Source: Kitasatospora viridis
GTDB lineage: Bacteria > Actinomycetota > Actinomycetes > Streptomycetales > Streptomycetaceae
Length of the DNA stretch: 64,000 nt
Assembly: GCF_007829815.1 (NCBI RefSeq)
Contig: NZ_VIWT01000002.1
Coordinates: 496,001 to 560,000, forward strand
Direction: 5' to 3'
Shown: piece by piece, positions 43,166-51,847 of the stretch
Layout: every line of letters begins with the position of its first letter
Position numbering within the stretch: position 1 is the first letter of the stretch
Translations under genes and position numbers: made by a program
Notes under the pieces: model-generated
The model's input: the letters and a program-made list of their open reading frames with translations, nothing else
What the model was told of the DNA's origin: nothing
Database searches by the model: none

Positions 43166-43239
43166 GGCGCTGTGGCCCAATCGGCAGAGGCGGCGGTCTG
43201 AGGGGCCGCAGGTTGCAGGTTCGAGTCCTGCCAGCGTCA
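43166..43239 (+). tRNA. tRNA-Leu(GAG)-like with short variable loop
   Basis: Acceptor GGCGCTG/CAGCGTC, anticodon arm GCGGT-CTGAGGG-GCCGC with GAG, variable AGGTT, T-arm GCAGG-TTCGAGT-CCTGC. Again class I despite a leucine anticodon. Its 5' part recurs at 35557-35592. T-arm is identical to that of the Trp gene in the array. Confidence 0.7.
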
Positions 43240-43361
43240 CGAGCGGGGGTCCGGGAAATGCCGTGGGGCGGTCGGCCCGGTCGAGGTGGGGCGTAGGGGC
43301 TGCAGCCGGTTGGCGGCGGTCTCGTCCGGGCGACCCGGGGCACGGCCGACGGAGCGGCGGC

Positions 43362-43643
43362 TCAGCGCGACCGTTCGCGCGCACGGGCGCCGGCCCCGTA
43401 GTTGCCCAGGTCGAGTGCGAAACCCAGGACGACCAGTGCCCAACCCCAGCCCGGAACCCCGTGACCGGGGCGGTAGGTGAGGACGTACATGAGTGTGCCG
43501 AACGGGACGAAGACCAGCCCGAGCAGCGGCAGCACGATGCCGTGGAAGGCACGGTGGACCAGGTTGGTGAGCAGCCAGACCAGCCCGAGGGCCAGTCTGG
43601 GCGAGGCTCCCGCGAGCAGGGCCAGAACACAACCGCATCCCAT
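43362..43643 (-). CDS. small membrane protein, 93 aa
   Basis: Three hydrophobic helices (CVLALLAGASPRLALGLVWLL, VLPLLGLVFVPFGTLMYVL, GWALVVLGFALDLG) and an arginine-rich end. GGAGG 6 bases before the ATG at 43643. Widespread type in Streptomyces without a defined function. Confidence 0.7.
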   Translation of the reverse strand: MGCGCVLALLAGASPRLALGLVWLLTNLVHRAFHGIVLPLLGLVFVPFGTLMYVLTYRPGHGVPGWGWALVVLGFALDLGNYGAGARARERSR

Positions 43644-43894
43644 GTCGTCTCCTCCGTCGTCGTGCCGGTCCGCGAGCGGGAGCGCCGCGCCGACCGACCG
43701 GCGGCCGTGCCCGTGGCGAGGGCCGGGACTCGGGGATGCCGTCGAGCGGGGCCCCACCGGTCGGACCCCCTGCCTCCCCAGGCTCGGCGGCCTGACCCAA
43801 CGTCACCAGCCAGGTGGTCCGCACAGGTGATCGAGGCCACCGCATGCTGACGTCCCGTCACTTCGCGGCGCGCCGCCGATCGGCCGCATCGCGG

Positions 43895-43960
43895 CCCGGC
43901 TCGCCACGCGGTCGGGCTCCGCCAGGTACTGGCTGGTCAGCAGCATGGTTCGCGCTGTCT
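43895..43960 (-). pseudogene. fragment of DrrA-type ABC transporter ATPase
   Basis: Minus-strand text TARTMLLTSQYLAEPDRVAS recalls the post-Walker-B segment of drug-export ATPases (LLTTQYLEEADRLAD). Only about 20 residues remain and no Walker motifs are near. The rest of 43644-44117 contains nothing I can support. Confidence 0.35.
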
Positions 43961-44117
43961 CAGCCACCCTGTGCGGGCCTGCACGGCGTCCGGCCCGACG
44001 CCGCCGACAACGCCTGCTCACCAGCCTCACCGTCGACGGCCGTAGCCACGGCGCCACCACGCGATCGGAGAACGGCACCGCCTACGGTCACACCGCAGCG
44101 CCGTCCAACCTGCGGGG

Positions 44118-46124
44118 CTACCCGGCTGTCGGCTCGTCGCCCCGGCGGTGTTCCGCCAGGCCCTCCGCTATCGCCTGGGCCAGTTCCGCCTGGCCCGTGT
44201 AGTGCGCGACGTTCGGCGAGATGCGTCCCGATTCCGTCAGGTCGTCCGTGCGCACCACCAGGACCGGCTGCCTGGCCAGGGTCTGGCCATCGCCCGCCGG
44301 TGGCAGCAGGACCACCCGCAGGTCGGCCGCGCGCATCCGGTCGCCGACGCGTCCCGGGGGGACCGACAGGCACAGGTGGTAGTCGCACGACGCACTGCCC
44401 AGCAGCTCGACCGGGTACTCCAGGGTGCCCGGCCCCACCGGCGCGCCGCGGTCGGTCAGGTCGGCGACGATCGGGGCGACCTGCTTGAGGAAGCGGATCC
44501 CGACGCCCGCCGGCATCCGCACCCGCAGCGCGAGGTCGCGGGCGAAGCCCTGCCGGGTGCTCTCGATCAGCGAAGCCAGCTCGTGCGCGAGGTTCCCGCG
44601 CGGCCCGGTGTCGGCGGCCGGCGCGGCCACGATGTCGACCGTTCCGCTCAGCGCCTGGGTGATCGACCTGAGCTGGCTCACCTCCCAGTCGGTGCCGATC
44701 CCGCGCGCGTGGCAGACGAAGCGCCCGGCCGAGGCGGCCAGCGCTGTGGCCAGTTCCCCGGGCGTCTCACCGGTGGCCACCAGGTCGGTCAGTAGCACCG
44801 CGGTGCGCGCGGTGTCGGCGTGGGCGGTGAACAGCCGGTCGGCGAGCCGGATCCAGCGCCCGAAGGCTGCCGCCCCGACGGGCCGCAGTTGCTCGACGGC
44901 AGCCCGCGCCTCGGCCCTGGTCAAGGCGTTCGCCCGGGTCAGCCGCATGCTGTCGGGATACAGCATCCGCGCGTACTCGGAGCCGGCCACCAGGGCGAAC
45001 GCGACGCCGTCGTCGAGGCGGTCGACCGCCTCGGCCACCTGCTGCCTGACGGCTCGGAAGTCCGCCTCCGGCAGCCGGTCGGAGAGCCCGAGCAGGAAGA
45101 CGAACGAGCGCGGCGCGGCGGCCGCCGAGGCCGGGGCGCCGGCGCCGGCGTCTGCGCCGGTCACGGTGAGGATGGCGTTGGCTTCCACGGCATCCTGCGT
45201 CAGGTACTCGTTCTGGAACACCTGGAGGCCGATGCCGGAGGAGGCCGGGGGCTCGGTCGGCGGTGGCGGTACCGAAGACGCACCGCCGCCCGGCTGCAGC
45301 GGCAGTCGCCGCAGCCGGGCGGCGACCTCTGCCGCGTTCCCGGGCCGGGCTGCCGGGTCCTTGCTCAGCAGTGCTGAGACGAGGTGCTGGACCGCCACGG
45401 GCAGGCCTGGGCGCCGCTCGGCCAGCGGCGGTGGTGGCGTGTTGATGTGAGCGAACATCACCGCCTGGTAGTCCCCGCCCGAGGCGAACGGCGGTCGCCC
45501 GGTGAGCAGCGTGTAGAGCACGCACCCCAGGGCGTACAGGTCGGCCCGCCCGTCGACCCGCTGCCCCAGGCACTGCTCCGGGGCCATGTAGGCGGGCGTG
45601 CCCGGGTTCGCGCCGTCCCGGGTGAGCTCGGAGTCGGCCCGGATGAACCCCGCGATGCCGAAGTCGCACACTTTGACCCGGCCGTCGGTGAGCAGCATGA
45701 GGTTGGCAGGCTTGATGTCCCGGTGGACGACGTCCGACCGGTGGGCGTGGGCGAGCGCGTCGGCGGCCTGGGCGGTCAGCTCCACCGCCTGCTCCACGGG
45801 CAGGGGTGAGCCGCGCTCCTTGAGCACCGCGGCCAGGTCCCGCCCGTCGATCAGCTCCATCACCAGGAAGAGCTGCCCGTTCCAGTCGCCCGTGTCGAAG
45901 ACCTGGGTGATGCCGGGGTGCCGGAGCCCGGCGGTGACCCGCGCCTCGCGCTGGAACCGGTCGAGGAGTTCACGGTCGACGGCGGTGTGGGTGGAGAGGA
46001 ACTTGATCGCGACCGGCCGCTCCAGCCGGAGGTCGTGGGCACGCCAGACCTCACCCATGCCGCCCCGCCCGAGCAGCTTGTCCAGCCGGTACCGGCGGTC
46101 GACGTACGTCCCGACAGCGTTCAT
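44118..46124 (-). CDS. Ser/Thr protein kinase with C-terminal VWA-like domain
   Basis: Protein of 668 residues. Kinase domain at ~12-275 (GRGGMGEVW, VAIKFL, HRDIKPAN near 135, DFGIAG, APEQ). After a proline linker the C-terminal 350 residues resemble a von Willebrand-type domain: RSFVFLLGLSDRLPEADF, FALVAGSEY, AVLLTDLVATGETPG. No membrane segment. Second kinase in the window and close in layout to the first. Target unknown; the VWA part suggests protein-protein assembly. Confidence 0.88.
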   Translation of the reverse strand: MNAVGTYVDRRYRLDKLLGRGGMGEVWRAHDLRLERPVAIKFLSTHTAVDRELLDRFQREARVTAGLRHPGITQVFDTGDWNGQLFLVMELIDGRDLAAVLKERGSPLPVEQAVELTAQAADALAHAHRSDVVHRDIKPANLMLLTDGRVKVCDFGIAGFIRADSELTRDGANPGTPAYMAPEQCLGQRVDGRADLYALGCVLYTLLTGRPPFASGGDYQAVMFAHINTPPPPLAERRPGLPVAVQHLVSALLSKDPAARPGNAAEVAARLRRLPLQPGGGASSVPPPPTEPPASSGIGLQVFQNEYLTQDAVEANAILTVTGADAGAGAPASAAAAPRSFVFLLGLSDRLPEADFRAVRQQVAEAVDRLDDGVAFALVAGSEYARMLYPDSMRLTRANALTRAEARAAVEQLRPVGAAAFGRWIRLADRLFTAHADTARTAVLLTDLVATGETPGELATALAASAGRFVCHARGIGTDWEVSQLRSITQALSGTVDIVAAPAADTGPRGNLAHELASLIESTRQGFARDLALRVRMPAGVGIRFLKQVAPIVADLTDRGAPVGPGTLEYPVELLGSASCDYHLCLSVPPGRVGDRMRAADLRVVLLPPAGDGQTLARQPVLVVRTDDLTESGRISPNVAHYTGQAELAQAIAEGLAEHRRGDEPTAG

Positions 46125-46202
46125 GCCCCCGCCCCCTACGTGCCCCGGTCACTGTACTGCGCCCTGTTCGGGGCGCGGGGGAGGGCGCGGTGGTCAGGGT
46201 GA

Positions 46203-46398
46203 TTCCGGCAGGCCGGTGATCCGACGCCCTCGATCGAATGGCCCGAACTGCGCTGGGCCACCCGCGAGCCCCGACAGGGCCCGCTCCACGTCCAGATGCT
46301 GCTCCGCCTCGGCTACGGCCCCGAGGGCCCGTTCACCCCGCGCCTGCCGGTGTCCGAGGTACTCGAACCCGCTGGGAACGACGAGGCCGCGCGGTAGG
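46203..46398 (+). pseudogene. C-terminal remnant of an unknown gene
   Basis: A stop at 46200 is followed by a frame reading SIEWPELRWATREPRQGP, then LLRLGYGPEGPFTPRLPVSE and a TAG at 46396-46398. It has the composition of a genuine protein but no start codon in the first 25 codons, so it is a 5'-truncated gene. Family unknown. Confidence 0.5.
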
Positions 46399-46473
46399 AC
46401 CCGCGCGGTAGGACCCCGGGGAGAGGGCGCCCCTCTGACCACGATGTCACCGGCCGCCCGTAGTCTCCCCGGC

Positions 46474-46872
46474 ATGGCAATCGTGATGTTCGTCGACGAG
46501 ACGACTGCGGGGGACCGGAGCGATGGGTGGGGCCTGGAGATCGCCGAGGAGCGGCTCACCGTGCGTGAGCTGATCCGGCGTCGGGTCTTCCAGGAGGTCG
46601 CCGAGTACAACGCGCGCACCTCGCAGGTGTTCCGTGGGCTGGTCCAGCCCACGGAGGCCGAGCGCGTGCTGAACGGGGACGGGTTCGTGCTGCGCACGTC
46701 CCGCCGGATCGACCCCGAGGCGCAGAGCGAGCTGGCGCTGAAGGCCTTCGCGGGCAACGGCTTCCTGGTGCTGGTGGGGGACCGTCAGGTCACCGACCCG
46801 GAGGAGGAGATCGATCTCGCCCTCGGGACCGAGGTCACCTTCCTCAAGCTCGTCGCACTGGTGGGGGGCTGA
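46474..46872 (+). CDS. hypothetical protein paired with DUF4132 gene
   Basis: Protein of 132 residues, ATG at 46474 (MAIVMFVDETTAGDRSDGWG), ending 2 bp before the DUF4132 gene. It appears to be a small beta-rich domain (EERLTVRELIRRRVFQEV, GFVLVGD-type end). The two are co-transcribed. Related pairs accompany MolR/DUF4132 proteins in actinomycetes. Function unknown. Confidence 0.7.
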   Translation: MAIVMFVDETTAGDRSDGWGLEIAEERLTVRELIRRRVFQEVAEYNARTSQVFRGLVQPTEAERVLNGDGFVLRTSRRIDPEAQSELALKAFAGNGFLVLVGDRQVTDPEEEIDLALGTEVTFLKLVALVGG

Positions 46873-46874
46873 CG

Positions 46875-49352
46875 ATGGCGCAGCTGGACCTGATAGCCCA
46901 GTCGGCCCGGCGGCACGCCGCCGCGCAGGAGTGGGACGAACTCGGCGTCGAGCTGCTGAAGCTCGCGGTTGCCAACCGGGGCGTCTGGAACGCGCCGGGG
47001 GCCGGCCTGCTCGACGAGCTGCGCGCGCTTCCGGCGCAGCGTCGCGAGGCGCTCGCCGACGCGTTGGTCGCGCAGTACCACTCGGCGGAGGCGGGTCCGA
47101 ACGCCCGGCGCAACGCGCTGACCCTGATCGGCGTCGTCACGCACGACCTGCCGGGGGAGCGGCTGCTGACGGAGCGCCTGGAGCGGCTCGACGAGCTCGG
47201 CCGCCGGCAGACCTTCTGGTACCTGGAGCGCCAGGAGGTCCTCGCCGAGGCCGAGCTCGCCGCCGGCCGCACGCTCGCGCCCGCCGTCGTGGCCGTCTTC
47301 CGGCGCGCGGCCCTGGACGCCTACCGGGACGAGGCGCTGCCCGCGCTCGCCGCGAAGCTCACCGAGCCCGTGCTCAACGTCGGCGAGGAGTGGGCCGAGC
47401 AGGCCCTGCGGGACGCTGACGGCGTGTCCGAGTGGCAGGACCTGCTGCGGCACGCGACCACCGCCACCGCGAGCAAGTCCAGCGCCAAGTGGGAGAAGCA
47501 GGCCCGCGCGCTGATCGAACCGCTGGGCGCCGACCGGGTGCGGGAGGCCGTGGTGCCTTGGCTCGCCCTGGTGGGCCGTCGCACCTTCGAGCTGGAACGC
47601 GGCCAGTACGAAGGCGACGTCAACAACTCCTTCGACCCCTACAACGCCAACGCCCTGCGCGGGCTGGTCTGGACGCTGGCCCTGCTGCCCTCGCACCAGG
47701 ACACCGTCCGCGCCCTCGGCGGCCTGGTCGAGACCGCGCTGAAGAAGGTCCCCGGGCTCGGCCCGCGCAACCCGAAGGTCGCCAACGCCGCCGTCGGCGC
47801 GCTGTCCCGGATCGACGGTGCCCCCGCCCTCGCCGAACTCGCCCGGCTGGCCACCCGGGTGACCTACAAGGGCACGCTCAAGCTGCTCGACACCGCCCTG
47901 GAGACCCGGGCCCGGGCGCTCGGCCTGTCCCGCGAGGAGATCGAGGAACTCGCCGTCCCCGCCTACGGGTTGACCGAGGTCGGGCGCACCGAGCGGCAAC
48001 TGGGCGAGGTCACCGCCGTGTTGGAGGTCAGGGGCACCCGGGTGGCGCTCGGCTGGCGCAGCCCGGCGGGCAAGGCGGTCAAGAGCGTGCCCGCCGCGGT
48101 CCGGCGCGACCACGCCGAGGAGCTCAAGGAGCTGAAGGCGGCGGTCAAGGACATCGACAAGACGCTCTCCGCCCAGAGCGACCGCCTGGACCGGCAGTTC
48201 GTCGCCGACCGCCGCTGGTCCTACGACGCCTGGCGCGAGCGCTTCATCGACCACCCGCTGGTCGGCACGCTGGCCCGCCGCCTGCTGTGGACGGTCGACG
48301 GCACCACCGTCGGGTTCGCCGACGGCGAGCTGCGCACGCTCGATGACGCCCCGCTGGCCGGCGACCTGGTGGCTGCGGGAGTCGAGGTCCGGCTCTGGCA
48401 CCCGGTGGGCCACGAGCCCGCCGAGATCGTCGCCTGGCGCGACTGGCTGGAGCGGCACGCGATCACCCAGCCGTTCAAGCAGGCCCACCGCGAGGTGTAC
48501 CTGCTGACCGACGCCGAGCGCGCGACCGGCACCTACTCCAACCGGTTCGCCGCGCACGTCCTGCGCCAGCACCAGTTCAACTCGCTCGCGGCGATCCGGG
48601 GTTGGCGCAACCGGCTGCGGCTGATGGTCGACGACTCGGCCCCGCCGGCCACCCGCGAACTGCCGCACTGGGGGCTGCGCGCCGAGTACTGGATCCAGGG
48701 CGAAGGTGAGAACTACGGCGAGGACACCACGGAATCCGGCAGCTACCTGCGCCTGACGACCGACCAGGTCCGCTTCTACCCGATCGACGCCCCGGAGAAC
48801 TCGGCCTCCACCTACGGCGGCGAGTACCGGATGTGGCTGCCCAACGGCACCGACCCGGTCGAGTCCCTGCCGATCGCCGACATCCCGCCCCTGGTGCTGT
48901 CCGAAGTCCTGCGCGACGTCGACCTGTTCGTCGGCGTGGCCAGCATCGGCAACGACCCGACCTGGCAGGACGGCGGACCCGAGGGCCGCTTCCACGAGTA
49001 CTGGACGTCCTACGGATTCGGCGAACTCAACCAGGGCGCCGAGACGCGCCGCGTGCTGCTGGAGCGGCTGGTCCCCAGGCTCGCGATCGCCGACCGGTGC
49101 ACCATCGAGGGCCGCTTCCTGCACGTCAAGGGCGAACGCCACACGTACAAGATCCACCTCGGCTCGGGCAACATCCTGCGCACGCCGAACGACCAGTACC
49201 TGTGCATCGTCCCGGCCGCCGGCTCGGCGAGCCCGACGACGGGGTACCTCCCGTTCGAGGGGGACCGGCTGCTGGCGGTGATCCTCAGCAAGGCGATGCT
49301 GCTGGCCGACGACACGAGCATCACGGACCCGACCATCCTGAGCCAGTTGTAG
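46875..49352 (+). CDS. DUF4132-domain protein
   Basis: Protein of 825 residues. Long helical HEAT-like N-terminal region (LIAQSARRHAAAQEWDELG onward), then the DUF4132 core (WRERFIDHPLVGTLARRLLW, AHREVYLLTDAERATGTYSN) and a beta-rich C-terminus. This family includes the E. coli molybdate-metabolism-linked MolR proteins, but no molybdate genes are near, so function is open. Coupled to the 132-residue gene by 2 bp; ends before a convergent terminator. Confidence 0.85.
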   Translation: MAQLDLIAQSARRHAAAQEWDELGVELLKLAVANRGVWNAPGAGLLDELRALPAQRREALADALVAQYHSAEAGPNARRNALTLIGVVTHDLPGERLLTERLERLDELGRRQTFWYLERQEVLAEAELAAGRTLAPAVVAVFRRAALDAYRDEALPALAAKLTEPVLNVGEEWAEQALRDADGVSEWQDLLRHATTATASKSSAKWEKQARALIEPLGADRVREAVVPWLALVGRRTFELERGQYEGDVNNSFDPYNANALRGLVWTLALLPSHQDTVRALGGLVETALKKVPGLGPRNPKVANAAVGALSRIDGAPALAELARLATRVTYKGTLKLLDTALETRARALGLSREEIEELAVPAYGLTEVGRTERQLGEVTAVLEVRGTRVALGWRSPAGKAVKSVPAAVRRDHAEELKELKAAVKDIDKTLSAQSDRLDRQFVADRRWSYDAWRERFIDHPLVGTLARRLLWTVDGTTVGFADGELRTLDDAPLAGDLVAAGVEVRLWHPVGHEPAEIVAWRDWLERHAITQPFKQAHREVYLLTDAERATGTYSNRFAAHVLRQHQFNSLAAIRGWRNRLRLMVDDSAPPATRELPHWGLRAEYWIQGEGENYGEDTTESGSYLRLTTDQVRFYPIDAPENSASTYGGEYRMWLPNGTDPVESLPIADIPPLVLSEVLRDVDLFVGVASIGNDPTWQDGGPEGRFHEYWTSYGFGELNQGAETRRVLLERLVPRLAIADRCTIEGRFLHVKGERHTYKIHLGSGNILRTPNDQYLCIVPAAGSASPTTGYLPFEGDRLLAVILSKAMLLADDTSITDPTILSQL

Positions 49353-49379
49353 CGCCCGAGGCTGCCCCGCCCGATCCCC

Positions 49380-49412
49380 GATCCCCGATCCCCGTGAGTG
49401 GGGTCGGGGATC
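49380..49412. terminator. bidirectional terminator
   Basis: Stem GATCCCCGATCCCC with GGGGTCGGGGATC (one bulge), six-base loop, between the convergent DUF4132 and EF-Tu-like genes. The left arm is built from repeats of cccgatc. Confidence 0.7.
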
Positions 49413-49426
49413 GCGTGGTCCTGCAC

Positions 49427-50017
49427 CTACGAGACGACCTCGGTGACGGCTCCCCTCGCCACGACTCCCGGGCCGTGCAGGAACGCGAAGCCGAGGCCCT
49501 CCACCAAGACGATCTCGCGGTCCAGAGTGGCCGTCAGATCGGTGCTCTCGCCGGGCGTTGCGCTTTCGATTCCGACCGGCAGCTTGATGGATCCGTCGAT
49601 GATCTGTTCGCGGATGACGAACTTGGGCCGGTAGCTCTCGTTGATGGAGATGTCGCGACCACCTTCGTCCGCGCTCAGCACGTAGACACTGGCCTTGAAG
49701 GTGGTGCGTGCGGTGAAGCTGCCCGGCTTGGCCAGGACCTGACCCGCTTCGATGTCCTTCGCAGCCACCTCACGCAGCCGCACGGCAACGGCCTTCTCCG
49801 GCCGGTCGTCCCTCGCCGTACGGTCGTCCTGGATCCCCGCGCACTTGACCACGCGGGACTTGCCGGCGCCGACGATCTCGACGTCGTCCCCCTCCTTGAG
49901 GCTGCCGCGTTCGACGCGGCCCATCAGAGCGACTCCACCGTCAGGGAGAGCGTGGACGTTCACGATGGACATCAGGAACGGCTCGTCGACCGCGGTCTCG
50001 GCTGCCTCGTCTGACAT
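49427..50017 (-). CDS. EF-Tu domain II/III-like protein without GTPase domain
   Basis: Protein of 196 residues. It matches the two beta-barrels of EF-Tu: domain II (FLMSIVNVHALPDGGVALMG, VEIVGAG, AKDIEAGQVLAKPG) and domain III (FKASVYVLSADEGGRDISIN, PGESTDLTATLDREIVLVEG, FLHGPGVVARGAVTEVV). No G domain precedes: upstream sequence lacks Walker or NKxD motifs, and the ATG at 50017 gives a short natural N-terminus. So it is a stand-alone barrel protein. Roles might include competing with EF-Tu for ligand binding or a storage/antibiotic-related function; all inference. Confidence 0.8.
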   Translation of the reverse strand: MSDEAAETAVDEPFLMSIVNVHALPDGGVALMGRVERGSLKEGDDVEIVGAGKSRVVKCAGIQDDRTARDDRPEKAVAVRLREVAAKDIEAGQVLAKPGSFTARTTFKASVYVLSADEGGRDISINESYRPKFVIREQIIDGSIKLPVGIESATPGESTDLTATLDREIVLVEGLGFAFLHGPGVVARGAVTEVVS

Positions 50018-50191
50018 GGCTGACCTCTCCTCGTGCGGGTGGTTGCTGTCGCGGAGTTCGGTGACTGGTACCGGTCCGAATCCCCATTGGAACGGATCCT
50101 CGGCGACGGCCGGGCGATTCGGCGGCCAGAATGTGGATCTTCACTCGAAGATGTGAATCCTGCAGGTTGATCGCGCCCGCTCGTTGATCCG

Positions 50192-51142
50192 CTACAGGAG
50201 GGCCAGATCGGGCTCGACGCCTGCCCCGTCGCAACTGGCGTACCACAGGTGCGCGGCAATGGCGGGGTCGGTCATGTGGGCCTTGGCGAGCTCCAGTTGC
50301 GGTGTGCCGCGCAGGCCGAAGGCCCTGGGGCCCCACAGCTGACCGCCGCGCGCCCGCGGGTCCAGGACGGCCCGGACGATCGGCCACGCCCCGCGGTCCT
50401 TGCCCTGGAGCAGCAGCCCCGCGGGCGCACCGCGCAACCGGCTGCCGGGAGTTGGGGCGTGCACCCCCGCGCGGGGCGGGGTCAGCGAGTCCAGCGCGCC
50501 GCCGGGGTGGGCCACCAGGCTGACCACGGTGCTGCCGTGGGCGCGCAGGCGGCGGTCGAGCTCGAAGGCGAAGGACATCTGCGCCAGCTTCGAGCGGCCG
50601 TAGGCGCGCTTGGGTCGGTAGTCGCGGGCCGACTGGAAGTCGTCCGGGTCCAGCCGCTCGGAGCGCGCCGCGAAGCTGCCCACCGTCACGACCCGGGCGG
50701 CGGGCGCCGCGGACAGCAGGGGCGCCAGGGCCCGGGTCAACGCGACGTGGCCCAGGTGGTTGACCCCGAACATCAGCTCGTGGCCCTCCTCCGTCGTGCG
50801 CCGCGGCGGATCGTCGAGCGCGACACCGGCGTTGTGGACCACCGCGTCGAGGCAGTCCAGCCCGAGCCCGTCCGCAGCGGTGCGCACCGACGCCAAGTCG
50901 GCGAGGTCCAACCGGAGATGACGCAGCTGCGCGCCGGGCACGCGCGAGCGGATCGAGGCCATCGCGGCGTGCGCCTTCTCCCCGTCCCGGCATCCGAGCA
51001 CCACGACAGCCCCGGTTGCGGCGAGCTGTTCCGCGACGAAGTAACCGATCCCGGCGTTGGCCCCGGTGACCAGGAACGACTTGCCGGCGGCGGAGGGCAG
51101 CCGGTGGACGTCCCACGGCCGGCTCGGGTGCTCTGGAGACAT
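50192..51142 (-). CDS. short-chain dehydrogenase/reductase
   Basis: Protein of 316 residues. Rossmann motif TGANAGIGYF near 20, NAGV near 95, catalytic Ser near 140 and YGRSK near 168. The family resembles retinol-dehydrogenase/protochlorophyllide-type SDRs (VNHLGHVALTRAL, VAHPGG). NADP preference is likely from GCRD. Start at the ATG at 51142. Lone gene; substrate unknown. Confidence 0.88.
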   Translation of the reverse strand: MSPEHPSRPWDVHRLPSAAGKSFLVTGANAGIGYFVAEQLAATGAVVVLGCRDGEKAHAAMASIRSRVPGAQLRHLRLDLADLASVRTAADGLGLDCLDAVVHNAGVALDDPPRRTTEEGHELMFGVNHLGHVALTRALAPLLSAAPAARVVTVGSFAARSERLDPDDFQSARDYRPKRAYGRSKLAQMSFAFELDRRLRAHGSTVVSLVAHPGGALDSLTPPRAGVHAPTPGSRLRGAPAGLLLQGKDRGAWPIVRAVLDPRARGGQLWGPRAFGLRGTPQLELAKAHMTDPAIAAHLWYASCDGAGVEPDLALL

Positions 51143-51483
51143 CAGGGGAGGTTCCTTCGGCTCGGGGTGGTGCGCAGTCGGCGGCGCCAACCCGGCCCAT
51201 GACACACCGTGCTACCCACAGATCGCTGATAGATCGCCTTCACCGCCGGCGGACTTGCTGAGCTGCGGGGCTGGAAGCGGCGACTGCCACGCGCTGGCGG
51301 CAGTTGTCCCCGAGGGGATCCGGCAGAGTGCGGTGACGCATGACCAGGCTGTCCGAGTCCGGGACCGTGACGCCCGATGTCTTGCCGGCTTCCAAGCCCT
51401 CGCGGGAGAGCGGTGCACGTCGTCGGCACCAAATTTTGCTGGGGGCCAGCACGTGTTGACGTGCTGGCCCCCAGACACAGCCG
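51143..51483. other. gene-free region with strong hairpin
   Basis: 341 bp in which no reading frame is convincing. A perfect 15-bp stem with GTTG loop at 51440-51473 (tgggggccagcacgt and its complement) closely follows the small gene at 51484 and is probably its terminator. Minus-strand text near 51330-51380 may be a gene remnant. Confidence 0.5.
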
Positions 51484-51807
51484 CTAGAAGCGGCGGTTGA
51501 CCGGCCGCTGCCGAGCCGCCGCCGAGCGCACCCGCGGCCGACCCGTCGGCGCGCCACTGGCGGCCCGCCGCCCGCCGCCCGGCACAGACCGGCCGGCCCA
51601 CCGCCGACGCACCCGCCGCAGCTCACCAGCCCGCCGCACGGACTTCCGCACCGGCACCCGCCGCACGCTCGCCAACGGCCGCTGCCGACGTCGGCCCGCC
51701 TTGTGCCGCAGCAGCTGAAGCAGCAGCTCCAAGGACGCCGCCACACCGACTCCGAACGCCTTCACCATGGCCTCCACAGACCACGGCGACTCCAGGACAT
51801 GACGCAT
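51484..51807 (-). CDS. small very basic hypothetical protein
   Basis: Protein of 107 residues starting MRHVLESPWSVEAMVKAFGV. A short hydrophobic helix (VAASLELLLQLL) is followed by an arginine-rich region with more than 25 Arg. The composition suggests nucleic-acid binding if real. A terminator follows at 51440-51473, which supports transcription. Family unknown. Confidence 0.45.
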   Translation of the reverse strand: MRHVLESPWSVEAMVKAFGVGVAASLELLLQLLRHKAGRRRQRPLASVRRVPVRKSVRRAGELRRVRRRWAGRSVPGGGRRAASGAPTGRPRVRSAAARQRPVNRRF

Positions 51808-51847
51808 TGCTCACCTCTCAGTCGAAGAACCGGGAGGGTGTGATCAA

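Noticed and set aside
43644-44117. Full ABC transporter gene
   Set aside because: Only about 20 residues resemble a DrrA ATPase; Walker A and signature motifs are absent.
51212-51480. Coding frames on either strand upstream of the small basic gene
   Set aside because: Composition is noise-like and no family is recognised; the strong hairpin explains the region better.
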